A stretch of 64,000 nucleotides of DNA from Nocardioides daphniae. GTDB lineage: Bacteria > Actinomycetota > Actinomycetes > Propionibacteriales > Nocardioidaceae. Shown here one piece after another: positions 1-7,823 of the stretch. The position numbers and the translations under genes are program-made. The notes beneath the pieces are model-generated. The model was not told the DNA's origin, did no database searches, and saw only the letters and a list, made by a program, of their open reading frames with translations. Within the stretch, counting starts at the first letter, position 1. Each line of letters begins with the position of its first letter. The stretch is from assembly GCF_004777465.1 (NCBI RefSeq), contig NZ_CP038462.1, forward strand, positions 620,001 to 684,000, read 5' to 3'.

Positions 1-725
1 CCGGTGATGTTGCGGTAGCGGCCGCGCGCGACCTCCGCAGGCTTCACCTCGTACGAGACGGCGAAGGCCTCGGTCGTCTCGCCGAAGTGGTAGCCGGCCT
101 TGAAGGCGGCGATGTTGGCGTCGCGGATCGCGGGCTTCTTGGCGAACTTGGTGGAGACGTAGTCGATGGTGCCCTCGACGGGGCGGCCGTACATCCACGA
201 CAGCAGGCCGAGGGAGTACATGTTCTTGGAGCGGGCGGCGTCCTTGCGGGAGAGGCCGAACTCCTTGACCGCCTCGACCGTCATGCCGGTGAGGTCGAGC
301 GCGTGCACCTGGAAGTCGGCGAGCGAGCCGTCCTCCAGCGGGTCGCTGGTGTAGCCGGCCTTGGTCAGGTTGCGGCTGGTGAAGTCGTGGGTGTCGACGA
401 TGACCACGGCGCCGGGGCGCAGGTCGGCGACGTTGGCGCGCAGCGCGGCGGGGTTCATCGCGACGAGCACGTTGGGGTGGTCGCCGGGGGTGAGGATGTC
501 GCGGCTGGCGAAGTGCAGCTGGAAGGACGAGACGCCGGGGATGGTGCCCTGGGGGGCGCGGATCTCGGCGGGGAAGTTGGGGAAGGTGGCCAGGTCGTTG
601 CCGAAGGCCGCGGTCTCCTGCGTGAAGCGATCACCGGTCAGCTGCATCCCGTCGCCGGAGTCACCGGCGAACCGGATGACGACGCGCTCGACCTGCTCGA
701 CCTTCTTCTCGGGAGTGACAGTCAT
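1..725 (-). CDS. korA: 2-oxoacid:ferredoxin oxidoreductase alpha subunit, N-terminal part (cut by window edge)
   Basis: Reading leftward from an ATG at 725 gives an uninterrupted frame to the window edge (about 241 codons, no stop in the window). The N-terminus contains RFAGDSGDGMQLTG, the hallmark of the gamma-type domain that begins KorA/PorA-like subunits, followed by PAEIRAPQGTIPGVSSFQ and SNPAALRANV-like segments. The family oxidatively decarboxylates 2-oxoglutarate (or another 2-oxoacid) to the acyl-CoA with ferredoxin as acceptor, together with a thiamine-diphosphate beta subunit KorB, presumably beyond the left edge. A GGAG lies just upstream of the ATG. It is divergent from the aldehyde dehydrogenase at 928. 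Substrate choice (2-oxoglutarate versus another 2-oxoacid) is inferred from the family only. Confidence 0.88.
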   Translation of the reverse strand, partial: MTVTPEKKVEQVERVVIRFAGDSGDGMQLTGDRFTQETAAFGNDLATFPNFPAEIRAPQGTIPGVSSFQLHFASRDILTPGDHPNVLVAMNPAALRANVADLRPGAVVIVDTHDFTSRNLTKAGYTSDPLEDGSLADFQVHALDLTGMTVEAVKEFGLSRKDAARSKNMYSLGLLSWMYGRPVEGTIDYVSTKFAKKPAIRDANIAAFKAGYHFGETTEAFAVSYEVKPAEVARGRYRNIT

Positions 726-927
726 GGTGCTCCGATGCTCGAGGAGAATCCCTAATAGTGATAATCAATCTTACGGATGACTGTCCCTGCGTCAAGTGAT
801 CCAATGGCCTGGGTCACATCCCCTCCTTCACAACCATGCATATGATTGCTATGGTCATGGTCCGAGAGGTCGTCGTCGCGACGAGCCGACCGAGCCGGGC
901 AATCCGATTCCTGGGTGAGGAGACCTG
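726..927. promoter_or_regulatory. divergent promoter region korA / aldehyde dehydrogenase
   Basis: An AT-rich island in otherwise GC-rich DNA. It holds TAGTGATAAT at 756-765 (also exact at 14694-14703) close to korA, and AACCATGCATATG at 832-844 (also exact at 48586-48598) on the aldehyde dehydrogenase side. Both words sit where operators or promoters are expected. No convincing -35/-10 pair was assigned. Confidence 0.5.
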
Positions 928-2427
928 ATGGCAGTGGAGAAGCGGGCGTCGAGCACCTACATCGACTCCACCTGGGTGGACGGCGCCTCGGGCGAGTCCT
1001 ACGTGTCGATGAACCCGGCGACCGAGGAGCCGCTGGGGGAGACCGTCACCAGCTCGGTCGAGCAGGTCGACGAGGCCGTCGCCTCCGCGAAGCGCGCCTT
1101 CCACCCCTCCTCGGAGTGGCGCTCGTGGACCCCGCAGATGCGGGCCGACGCGATCAACCGGTTCGCCGACGTCCTCGAGCGCGAGCTCGAGTCGATGTCG
1201 CGCCTCATCGCCTCCGAGGTCGGCACCCCCGTCGCTGCCTGCCGCTCGATGCAGGTGGGCGGCCCGATCGACGTGCTGCGCTGGTATGCCGAGATGGCCA
1301 TCAAGGGCCCGCGCGGCGGCTACGAGCAGGCGCTGCCGCTCTACGACAAGCCGGTCGCCTCCGGCAGCCTGCTGCACTACGAGCCGGTCGGCGTGGTCGC
1401 GGCGCTGTCGGCCTACAACTACCCCCTCAACCTGCTGGTCTGGAAGCTCGGCGGCGCGCTCGCCGCGGGCTGCACGACCGTGGTGCTGCCCTCGCCGCAG
1501 GGCCTGTGGAGCACCCTGCGGATCTTCGAGCTGCTCGACGAGGTCGGCCTCCCGCCGGGCGTGGTGAACCTGGTCACCGGTGGCCCCGAGATCGGCGTCC
1601 ACCTGACCGGGCACCCCGACGTCGACCTGGTCTCCTTCACCGGCTCCGACGCCGTCGGCGCCAAGGTGATGGCCCAGGGCGCGCTCGGCTCGATCAGCAA
1701 GGCCGTGCTCGAGCTGGGCGGCAAGAGCCCCAACATCATCCTGCCCTCGGCCGACCTGCCCGCCACGGTGGCCGCCTCGATCCTGCGCTTCGCCCGCAAC
1801 GCCGGGCAGGGGTGTGCGGCGTGGAGCCGCATCCTGGTGCCCGAGGAGAAGGTCGACGAGTTCTGCCGGCTGGCCGACGAGTTCATCGCCACCATCAAGG
1901 TCGGTGACCCGATGGCCGAGGACAGCGTCGTCGGGCCCGTCATCTCCGCCGCCCACCGCGACAAGGTCGAGGGCTGGATCGACGAGCTGATGGAGCGCGG
2001 CGCGAGCTGGGGTGCCGGCGGTGGTCGCGTGGAGGGCCTCGACAAGGGCCACTTCATGAAGCCCGGCCTGCTGCGCGACGTCGACCCCGACGACCCGCTG
2101 GCCGACACCGAGTTCTTCGCCCCGGTCGGCATGATCTTCGGCTACCGCGACGTCGACCACGCGGTCGAGCTGGCCAACAACACCCGCTACGGGCTGGCCA
2201 GCAACGTCTTCGGCCCGCTCGACGAGGCGATGCAGGTCGCCCGCCGGATCCGCGCCGGCACGGTCACGATCAACGGCGGCTCCGGCATGCGCCCCGACGC
2301 CCCTTGGGGTGGTCCCGGCCGCAGCGGCGTCGGCCGCGAGCTGGGCGAGGACGGCTTCGCCGAGTTCTTCGAGGTCAAGCACATCCAGTACGCCCTCGCC
2401 GGCATCACCCGCCCGCCGGGCACCTGA
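928..2427 (+). CDS. aldehyde dehydrogenase (NAD(P)+)
   Basis: A 499-residue protein of normal family length. The catalytic features are visible: the general-base Glu262 in LELGGKSPN and the nucleophile Cys296 in NAGQGCAAWSR, with the Rossmann segment SFTGSDAVGAK and the PWGGPGRSG motif near the C-terminus. It should oxidise an aldehyde to an acid in the cytosol. The ATG is preceded by GAGGAG at a good distance. It heads a group with a mycofactocin-type SDR and a flavin monooxygenase (gaps of 46 and 62 bases), so it may oxidise the aldehyde produced by a neighbouring alcohol dehydrogenase. That role is inferred. Confidence 0.93.
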   Translation: MAVEKRASSTYIDSTWVDGASGESYVSMNPATEEPLGETVTSSVEQVDEAVASAKRAFHPSSEWRSWTPQMRADAINRFADVLERELESMSRLIASEVGTPVAACRSMQVGGPIDVLRWYAEMAIKGPRGGYEQALPLYDKPVASGSLLHYEPVGVVAALSAYNYPLNLLVWKLGGALAAGCTTVVLPSPQGLWSTLRIFELLDEVGLPPGVVNLVTGGPEIGVHLTGHPDVDLVSFTGSDAVGAKVMAQGALGSISKAVLELGGKSPNIILPSADLPATVAASILRFARNAGQGCAAWSRILVPEEKVDEFCRLADEFIATIKVGDPMAEDSVVGPVISAAHRDKVEGWIDELMERGASWGAGGGRVEGLDKGHFMKPGLLRDVDPDDPLADTEFFAPVGMIFGYRDVDHAVELANNTRYGLASNVFGPLDEAMQVARRIRAGTVTINGGSGMRPDAPWGGPGRSGVGRELGEDGFAEFFEVKHIQYALAGITRPPGT

Positions 2428-2473
2428 GCCGGCCATCCCCCAGCAGAGAGACCAGAACGAAGTGGAGAGCAGC

Positions 2474-3301
2474 ATGGGACGTTTCGACGGCAAGACCGCC
2501 CTCATCACCGGTGGGGCCCGCGGTCAGGGGAAGTCGCACGCGCTGCGGCTGGCCCGGGAGGGCGCCAACATTGCGATCCTCGACCTGGCCGGCCAGCTCG
2601 ACTCCGTCTCCTACCCGATGTCGACGGCCGAGGACCTGGCGTCGACCGAGCGCGAGCTCAAGGACCTCGGCGCCGAGGTGCTCGCCATCGCGTGCGACGT
2701 ACGTGACCAAGAGGCCGTTGAGGCCGCGGTCGCCGCGACCGAGGAGCGTTTCGGCGGCATCGACATCGTCCTGGCCAACGCCGGCATCATGGCCAGCTAC
2801 GGCGCGAAGAAGCACGACATGGCGGCCTGGCACGACTCGGTCGCGACCATGCTCAACGGCGTCTACTACCTCCTGCGCGCGGTCACCCCGGGCCTGATCG
2901 AGCGCGGCCGCGGCGGCGCCATCTGCATCACCGGGTCGACGTCGAGCTATATCGGCGTCGCCTACAAGGAGGAGATGCTCAACCCGGGCCAGATGGGCTA
3001 CGGCGCCGCCAAGACCGGTGTGCTGTCGCTGATGCGCAACTTCGCGATGGTGCTCGGCAAGCACGGCGTACGCGTCAACACCGTCATCCCGGCCGGCGTG
3101 AACACGAAGATGATCAACAACGAGTTCTTCGCGGCCGACCTCGCCGACGACGCCCCGGGCGGCTGGATGGCCAACGTCATGGAGCGCGGCCCGGTGGAGC
3201 CCGAGGAGATCACCAACGCGGTCACCTGGCTCTGCTCCGACGAGGCGCGCTTCGTCACCGGCCAGACGCTGGCCGTCGACATGGGCACCTTGCTCCTCTG
3301 A
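2474..3301 (+). CDS. mycofactocin-coupled-type short-chain dehydrogenase/reductase
   Basis: A 275-residue SDR. The glycine motif TGGARGQGKSHALRLA is followed by an insertion of about 25 residues containing SVSYPMSTAEDLAS; this GARGQG plus YP-x-ST-x-EDL insertion is typical of the mycofactocin-coupled SDR family, whose nicotinamide cofactor is held tightly and re-oxidised by mycofactocin. The active site shows Ser in TGSTSSY and Tyr176-x3-Lys180 in YGAAK. I chose the ATG at 2474 because the Rossmann strand begins directly after it; the frame is open upstream but has no family sequence there. The mft biosynthesis genes at 41.7-47.5 kb would supply the cofactor. Substrate unknown; probably an alcohol or hydroxyacyl-CoA. 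Confidence 0.85.
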   Translation: MGRFDGKTALITGGARGQGKSHALRLAREGANIAILDLAGQLDSVSYPMSTAEDLASTERELKDLGAEVLAIACDVRDQEAVEAAVAATEERFGGIDIVLANAGIMASYGAKKHDMAAWHDSVATMLNGVYYLLRAVTPGLIERGRGGAICITGSTSSYIGVAYKEEMLNPGQMGYGAAKTGVLSLMRNFAMVLGKHGVRVNTVIPAGVNTKMINNEFFAADLADDAPGGWMANVMERGPVEPEEITNAVTWLCSDEARFVTGQTLAVDMGTLLL

Positions 3302-3363
3302 CTCAGCTCCTCTGACCCCTGGTCCCACACCCTCCCCCCACGCAACCCGGAAAAGAGAACGTC

Positions 3364-4407
3364 ATGGAATTCGGCATCCTGATGGGCGACCAGCCGGTCT
3401 CCACCTCGGCCGAGGAACACCTCGACCTCATGCTCCGCAAGGTGGAGGCCGCGCAGAAGGCCGGCTTCACCTACCTCACCATCGGCCAGCACTACCTGTA
3501 CGACGGCTTCCGCTGGTTCCAGCCGGTGCCGATGCTCGCGCGCCTCGCCGCTGAGCTCGACGACCACGTGAAGATCGGTGCGACGGTGCTCGTCGGCCCG
3601 CTGCACCACCCAGTGCAGTTGGCCGAAGACCTGGCGACCCTGGACGTGGTGACCCGCGGCAAGCTGGTCGTCGGCATCGGCACGGGCTACCTGCCGCACG
3701 AGTACGAGGTCTTCAACAAGCCCTTCAAGCAGCGCTACTCGCTGCTCGAGGAGCTGATCGAGGTGATGACGAAGGTCTGGACCCAGGACCGCGTCACCCA
3801 CCACGGCAAGTTCTTCGACATCGAGGACAGGCCCACCCACCTGCACCCGATCCAGAAGCCGCGCCCGCCGATCTGGCTCGGCGCGATGAAGGAGATGGGC
3901 GTACGCCGCGCAGCTCGCCACGGTGATGTCTGGACGATCACGCCGCAGCAGACCATCGAGCAGGTGGAGGAGCTGGTCGGGGCCTACCTCGACGAGCGGG
4001 CGAAGTACGACCTGCCGCTCACCAAGTTCCCCCTGCGCCGCGAGCTCCACCTGGGCTCCGACCCCGAGGACGCGCTGCACAAGTTTGCCGAGGTCGCCCG
4101 GGTCAAGTACGTCTCGTACGCCGACCAGGGCATGCAGCTGCTCGACAAGGAGCGCGTGGAGCGCGAGTTCCTGGACAACGTCAAGGACCACGTCCTTCTC
4201 GGCAACGGTGAGCAGGTGCGCGACCAGATCCGCGACATCGCCGGCCGCCTCCCCGTCGGCCCTCTGCTGGTACGCCCGCACTGGCCCGGCATGGACGCCA
4301 AGCAGACCGAGGCCTACCTCGAGGAGGTCGGCCGCGAGGTCGTGGAGCCGCTGAAGGACCTGGAGAGCATCGGGTTCGACGAGCTGGCGGTGCCGCAGCC
4401 TGCGTGA
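3364..4407 (+). CDS. LLM-class flavin-dependent oxidoreductase (luciferase-like monooxygenase)
   Basis: A 347-residue protein with a luciferase-like TIM barrel: it opens with MEFGILMGDQ, has the strand KIGATVLVGPLHHPVQLAED and the segment GKLVVGIGTGYLPHEYEVF, then KPRPPIWLGAM, all typical of bacterial luciferase/F420 or FMN-dependent members. Such enzymes oxidise small organic substrates with reduced FMN and oxygen, or use F420; the sequence does not decide which. It follows the SDR by 62 bases, probably in one transcript, and ends before a GC-rich hairpin at 4431-4460. Confidence 0.88.
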   Translation: MEFGILMGDQPVSTSAEEHLDLMLRKVEAAQKAGFTYLTIGQHYLYDGFRWFQPVPMLARLAAELDDHVKIGATVLVGPLHHPVQLAEDLATLDVVTRGKLVVGIGTGYLPHEYEVFNKPFKQRYSLLEELIEVMTKVWTQDRVTHHGKFFDIEDRPTHLHPIQKPRPPIWLGAMKEMGVRRAARHGDVWTITPQQTIEQVEELVGAYLDERAKYDLPLTKFPLRRELHLGSDPEDALHKFAEVARVKYVSYADQGMQLLDKERVEREFLDNVKDHVLLGNGEQVRDQIRDIAGRLPVGPLLVRPHWPGMDAKQTEAYLEEVGREVVEPLKDLESIGFDELAVPQPA

Positions 4408-4430
4408 GGTTGCTGCTGTACGACGTCGAG

Positions 4431-4460
4431 GGGCCGCCCGGGGGACCGGGCGCCCTCTTT
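4431..4460 (+). terminator. GC-rich hairpin with short T run after the LLM gene
   Basis: GGGCCGCCCGG pairs with CCGGGCGCCC (one bulged base), followed by TCTTTGTT. It fits a factor-independent terminator closing the 928-4407 transcript and marks the left border of the atypical islet. Confidence 0.55.
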
Positions 4461-4645
4461 GTTGCGTGTGAGCCCGTGCGTGCATGACATGACGTGATCG
4501 GAAGAGATCGAGGGACACCGAGGGGGATCGATTGGTTGGCGCGGTCGACGCCCGGTAGATCGCCGACTGAGGTTCCATCTTCTGGCAAATCTGTGTAATC
4601 TGAGATCTGTCAGACTGGAAAGACTGCGCACTCGGAGGTTAAACA

Positions 4646-5050
4646 ATGCCACACCGTATTGAGATCGACGACGAGGTGTACGCCGAGTTGGAGCGGCATG
4701 TCCAGGGCTTCGAACAGCCCAACGACGTGCTCCGCCGACTCTTGCTCAGGGGCGCTGGATCGCAAGCTGCGGTGGTTGCCCCAAGCAGGAAGGGCAAGCT
4801 CTTGCCGCTGATCCAGGCGGAGCTGGTCGCCGCTGGCGATGTTCTGGTCCATGAGCGAAAGCGGAAGGGTGACAAGTTCGAGGCTGTCGTGACTCAGCAG
4901 GGATGGTTGGACATAGGGGGGCGTCCTTATCAGGCGCCGTCACCGGCCCTAGGCGACTTGGTCGGGTCGCAAATCGACGGATGGCGCAACTGGACGCACG
5001 TCAAGTCAGGAAAGACACTTCGGGAGTTGCGGACCGAAGCAGGATTCTGA
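4646..5050 (+). CDS. ribbon-helix-helix + RAMA-domain protein (modified-DNA reader candidate)
   Basis: A 134-residue protein with two parts. Residues 1-35 (IEIDDEVYAELERHV, NDVLRRLLL) look like a ribbon-helix-helix DNA-binding strand-helix-helix, resembling the SeqA N-terminal type. Residues about 45-130 (GKLLPLIQAELVAAGDVL, then SPALGDLVGSQIDGWRNW and SGKTLRELR) match the RAMA domain, described for restriction-system-associated proteins and predicted to read modified DNA bases. The start is firm: ATG preceded by GGAGG at 4635-4639. Composition is less GC-rich than in neighbouring metabolic genes, and an IS3 element follows. It may be a solitary regulator or a remnant of a defence locus; no restriction or methylase gene is adjacent. 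Domain calls are by eye. Confidence 0.72.
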   Translation: MPHRIEIDDEVYAELERHVQGFEQPNDVLRRLLLRGAGSQAAVVAPSRKGKLLPLIQAELVAAGDVLVHERKRKGDKFEAVVTQQGWLDIGGRPYQAPSPALGDLVGSQIDGWRNWTHVKSGKTLRELRTEAGF

Positions 5051-5190
5051 CGTCGAAAGGGTCCAGGGCCACCCCACGCGTGGCTTGTTGTTTGCTGTTC
5101 CACCCCGTTCAAGCCACCCGCGCGTCGTAGTAGGGGGCCATGGTCCGTTGGATAGTATCGAGATGCTGAGCGGTCCGACGCTGCTCACCC

Positions 5191-5217
5191 GGGTCTGCTG
5201 AACGATCAGGGGACTTC
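5191..5217. repeat. left inverted repeat of the IS3 element
   Basis: Begins GGGTCTGCTGAACG, then GATCA, then GGGGACTTC. It matches the reverse complement of 6441-6468 except for a few central bases, and lies directly after the orfB stop. Confidence 0.85.
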
Positions 5218-5220
5218 TGA

Positions 5221-6129
5221 TTACGCTGCCTGATCGGCGGCCTTGGTCATGATGAGTTCGAACTCGGCCGGGGTCAACCGTCCGAGGCGTTCTTGGCGTC
5301 GTCGGCGGTGATAGGTCCGCTCGATCCAGGTCACGATCGCGATCCGGAGTTCCTCGCGGGTCTCCCAGCGGCGTCGGTTCAAGACGTTCTGTTGCAGCAG
5401 CGCGAAGAACGATTCCATCGCGGCGTTGTCACCGGCTGAGCCGACTTGGCCCATCGATCCGACCAGGTGGTGACGCCACAGCGCCTGCTGCAGCTTCCGA
5501 CTTCGAAATTGCGATCCTCTGTCCGAATGCAGCCGGCACCCGGCCACCGACAGGCCCTCGACGCCGCGTCTGGCGACGGCGTTGTTGAGGGCGTCGACGG
5601 CGATCTTGGACTCCATCCGGTCACTGATGGAATAGCCAACGATCCGGTTCGACCAGACGTCCTTGATCGCACAGACGTAGAGCTTGCCTTCGCCTGTGCG
5701 GTGCTCGGTCAAGTCCGTGAGCCACAGCTGATTGGGCCCGGCGGCGGTGAAGTCGCGGCGCACGAGGTCGTCGTGCGCGGGCACCCCCGCCTTGCCCTTG
5801 GTGCGGCGCTTCTTCTTGCCGAAGACGCTCCACCAGCCGTTGTCGGAGCAGATCCGCCACACGGTGCGCTCCGATACGGCGTGTCCGGCGTCGGTGACCT
5901 CGTCGAACAGGAACCAGTATCCGAACTCGGGGTCGTCGTGGTGGGCGTCGAAGATCGCGTTGGCCAGATAGGCCTCACGCAACTCCGAGTCGGTGACTGG
6001 AGCGGCCAGCCACCGGTAGTAGGGCGAACGTGCCAGACCGAGGACCTGCAAGGAGACCTCGGCCGGGATCCCGCTCGCCGCGAGGTCTCTCACGAGCGGG
6101 TAGAGCCTTCTCCCGGGAGGTGCGCCTGA
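5221..6129 (-). CDS. IS3 transposase OrfB (DDE integrase domain)
   Basis: The catalytic half of the transposase. A helix-rich N-terminal part (GRRLYPLVRDLAASGIPAEV, RSPYYRWLA) is followed by the retroviral-integrase-like core with DDE residues in LWLTDLTEH, HSDRGSQFRS and NAAMESFFALLQ. It has no good start of its own; it is probably made as an OrfAB fusion by -1 frameshifting in the 6090-6130 overlap, as known for IS3 elements. The start given is where family-like sequence begins in this frame. I could not find a classic A-rich slippery heptamer. Confidence 0.88.
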   Translation of the reverse strand, partial: SGAPPGRRLYPLVRDLAASGIPAEVSLQVLGLARSPYYRWLAAPVTDSELREAYLANAIFDAHHDDPEFGYWFLFDEVTDAGHAVSERTVWRICSDNGWWSVFGKKKRRTKGKAGVPAHDDLVRRDFTAAGPNQLWLTDLTEHRTGEGKLYVCAIKDVWSNRIVGYSISDRMESKIAVDALNNAVARRGVEGLSVAGCRLHSDRGSQFRSRKLQQALWRHHLVGSMGQVGSAGDNAAMESFFALLQQNVLNRRRWETREELRIAIVTWIERTYHRRRRQERLGRLTPAEFELIMTKAADQAA

Positions 6130-6419
6130 GACAGATAGGCGGCCGCGCGACGCAAGACCTCGTTCTCCTGCTCCAGGCGCCGGATCCGACGTCGTGCCTC
6201 GCGCAACTCGATAGCCTGGTCCTTGGTGACGCCGGGCTTGATCCCGTCCTCGATGTCGGCCTGCTTGAGCCACTTCGACAACGTCACCGGGTGCACACCA
6301 AAGTCATGCGCGATCTGCTCGAGAGTCTCGCCCGGACCACGATCCCGGGCCACCCGGATCACGTCTTCCTTGAACTCTTTGGGATACCTGCCAGCCACAG
6401 TGGACATCCTTCCAGCCAA
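6090..6419 (-). CDS. IS3 transposase OrfA (helix-turn-helix)
   Basis: A 109-residue protein with a helix-turn-helix (YPKEFKEDVIRVARD, LEQIAHDFGVHPVTLSKWLK) and a C-terminal coiled coil (ELREARRRIRRLEQENEVLR), the standard OrfA layout that binds the element ends and mediates multimerisation. It overlaps the OrfB frame by about 40 bases in the -1 frame. Confidence 0.9.
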   Translation of the reverse strand: MAGRMSTVAGRYPKEFKEDVIRVARDRGPGETLEQIAHDFGVHPVTLSKWLKQADIEDGIKPGVTKDQAIELREARRRIRRLEQENEVLRRAAAYLSQAHLPGEGSTRS

Positions 6420-6440
6420 GACCCTCGTCCTAGCCGTTCT

Positions 6441-6469
6441 GGAAGTCCCCTATACGTTCAGCAGACCCA
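6441..6469. repeat. right inverted repeat of the IS3 element
   Basis: Reads GGAAGTCCCC-TATA-CGTTCAGCAGACCCA; its reverse complement matches 5191-5217. It lies upstream of orfA and ends 20 bases before the stop of the neighbouring unknown gene. Confidence 0.85.
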
Positions 6470-6488
6470 CCGCTAGCCAGTGGACTCG

Positions 6489-6911
6489 TCAATCCCGCCG
6501 CTGCCGATAGAACACTCGGCCCGTCAGATTCTCGACCATCTCGTCCAGTTCGTCTGATGAGGGGCGCCTATCCTTCCACGCACGCAGGTCTTGGGGTCGG
6601 AGCTTCTCTGCGCGCTTCCGATCAAGTCCGTAGTACTGCACTTTTTCGCTGGTGAGGGGGTCTGGCATGCGGAGGCGCACGTGGTGTGGCTCTGTGGGAA
6701 CGAGCAGTTTGACCTTTAGGTATTCCAAGGGCTTGACCGCGCGGACATCGAGCGGCGAGAGGCCGTTCCTATTGCACGCGATGACTTGCTCAACCAGATC
6801 TCGCAGACGCCAATTCGTCCAAGTTCGCTCGCCTCGCCCCTCGGCGCCTCTCGCGTTGACCGACTTGTTGCTCGGCTTGGAAGACGTCCGCGGCTTTGGC
6901 TCGTAACTCAT
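6489..6911 (-). CDS. hypothetical protein, basic, in the mobile islet
   Basis: Not recognised. From the ATG at 6911 (preceded by GGGGG about 10 bases away) it gives 140 residues. The N-terminus is polar and probably disordered (PKPRTSSKPSNKSVN); the middle has a hydrophobic stretch LEYLKVKLLVPTEPHHVRLR; the C-terminus is rich in Arg/Lys/Glu (DRKRAEKLRPQDLRAWKDRR) and ends FYRQRRD. Its 3' end lies 20 bases from the IS right repeat. The frame is open further upstream to 7019, but the extra residues look unlike protein. Charge and context would suit a nucleic-acid-associated role; this is only a guess. Confidence 0.5.
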   Translation of the reverse strand: MSYEPKPRTSSKPSNKSVNARGAEGRGERTWTNWRLRDLVEQVIACNRNGLSPLDVRAVKPLEYLKVKLLVPTEPHHVRLRMPDPLTSEKVQYYGLDRKRAEKLRPQDLRAWKDRRPSSDELDEMVENLTGRVFYRQRRD

Positions 6912-7233
6912 CTCGACAACCCCCAGGTGCCTAACGTGATTGTGTCTGTTCCACATCAATATCATCGGTCGGCGTCCGACCAACACGAAAATTCTGCGCA
7001 TCACGGCACTTGATGCCACGACGCTTCGCTGCGCGACCCACTCGCGGCGAAGTGACGCACGTCAGCCTCACCTAGCCGCGCAACTGTCCCGCCGGATCTC
7101 GATATTCAGTACGCGCGTCTCGGCAGAGAATGTGCTGCGTACTTTTCGAAATAGCACGGTGTTGTCTGGAGTGCGCATCGACGGACGATGGCGCGGGGAG
7201 TGCTTCCGTCGCGCGGCGGCGCTCGTTCTGAGT
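6912..7233. other. non-coding stretch in the islet, nothing recognised
   Basis: I see no credible coding region, RNA or repeat here. Composition is closer to balanced than in the flanking metabolic DNA. Short frames on both strands lack family resemblance and sensible ribosome binding sites. Confidence 0.4.
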
Positions 7234-7689
7234 TTACCTCCAGTCGACGTCGCGGTCGGCCGGGGCGAGGGGGTCGAAGACAGAGAAGTCCAAGCCCAGC
7301 ACCCAATCCTGGACCAGGACTCCGTGAGCTGCCCGAAGGAACTCGGCTGCGGCTACCCAGAAGTCGGTCCAGATGGTTTGGTTCCGATACCGCTCCTCAA
7401 GGTTCCGGGGCGACACAAGAACGTAGTCGGCCGTCCTCGCATCATCGTCGACTTGGATGGAGAGGAGATCGTGCGATCTCAACTCTCTCGACGAGAACTC
7501 GAACTCTTCCTCCCGATGGCGAGTGATTCGATTCATCACGATCTCGAACGGCACGGATGGCTGGGAGGTTGTCCAATCGCCCAAGCGGTAGCCGACGTCG
7601 GCGGAAGGGCAGCCTATGGTCCACGGACCGAGCAGCTGCGTATGGGTCTCGGGAGCTGGCTGCGACAGGCCCTGGAGGCCGGGCAGCAC
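7234..7689 (-). CDS. hypothetical acidic protein
   Basis: Not recognised. The open frame extends far upstream inside the opposite frames of other genes, so the start is uncertain; GTG at 7689 gives 151 residues. The C-terminal two thirds look like a folded protein: VMNRITRHREEEFEFSS, DLLSIQVDDDARTADYVLV, then an aromatic run TIWTDFWVAAAEFL and a C-terminus rich in Asp. Immunity-type and phage-associated small proteins often have this acidic, Trp-rich character, but no family can be claimed. Confidence 0.4.
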   Translation of the reverse strand: MLPGLQGLSQPAPETHTQLLGPWTIGCPSADVGYRLGDWTTSQPSVPFEIVMNRITRHREEEFEFSSRELRSHDLLSIQVDDDARTADYVLVSPRNLEERYRNQTIWTDFWVAAAEFLRAAHGVLVQDWVLGLDFSVFDPLAPADRDVDWR

Positions 7690-7779
7690 GTGGCTGCCCG
7701 CGTCATTGTGGGTGAAGTGACGCTGGTTCGTAGTTGGTCCGGCCGCCACCAGGCCGAGACAGCGCCCACCAACGCCATC

Positions 7780-7803
7780 GGCCGCCCGGTTCCCCGGGCG
7801 GCC
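7780..7803 (-). terminator. perfect GC hairpin after the MaoC gene
   Basis: GGCCGCCCGG and CCGGGCGGCC form a perfect 10-bp stem with a TTCC loop, 21 bases past the MaoC stop on the minus strand. No T run follows, as is common for actinobacterial terminators. Confidence 0.6.
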
Positions 7804-7823
7804 GCTGCGCAGCGTACGAAACC

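Larger units (their letters stand above)
5190..6469 (-). mobile_element. IS3-family insertion sequence
   Basis: About 1.28 kb bounded by imperfect inverted repeats (5191-5217 and 6441-6469) sharing GGTCTGCTGAACG and GGGGACTTC. Inside are two overlapping frames on the minus strand, OrfA and OrfB, as in IS3 elements. ACC occurs just outside each end (5187-5189 and 6469-6471), a plausible 3-bp target duplication, although the terminal base differs between ends. Both frames are intact, so the element could still be active. Confidence 0.9.

Noticed and set aside
87..780. Open frames on the plus strand at the left edge
   Set aside because: They are shadows of korA, whose minus-strand frame has clear 2-oxoacid oxidoreductase motifs and runs off the edge.
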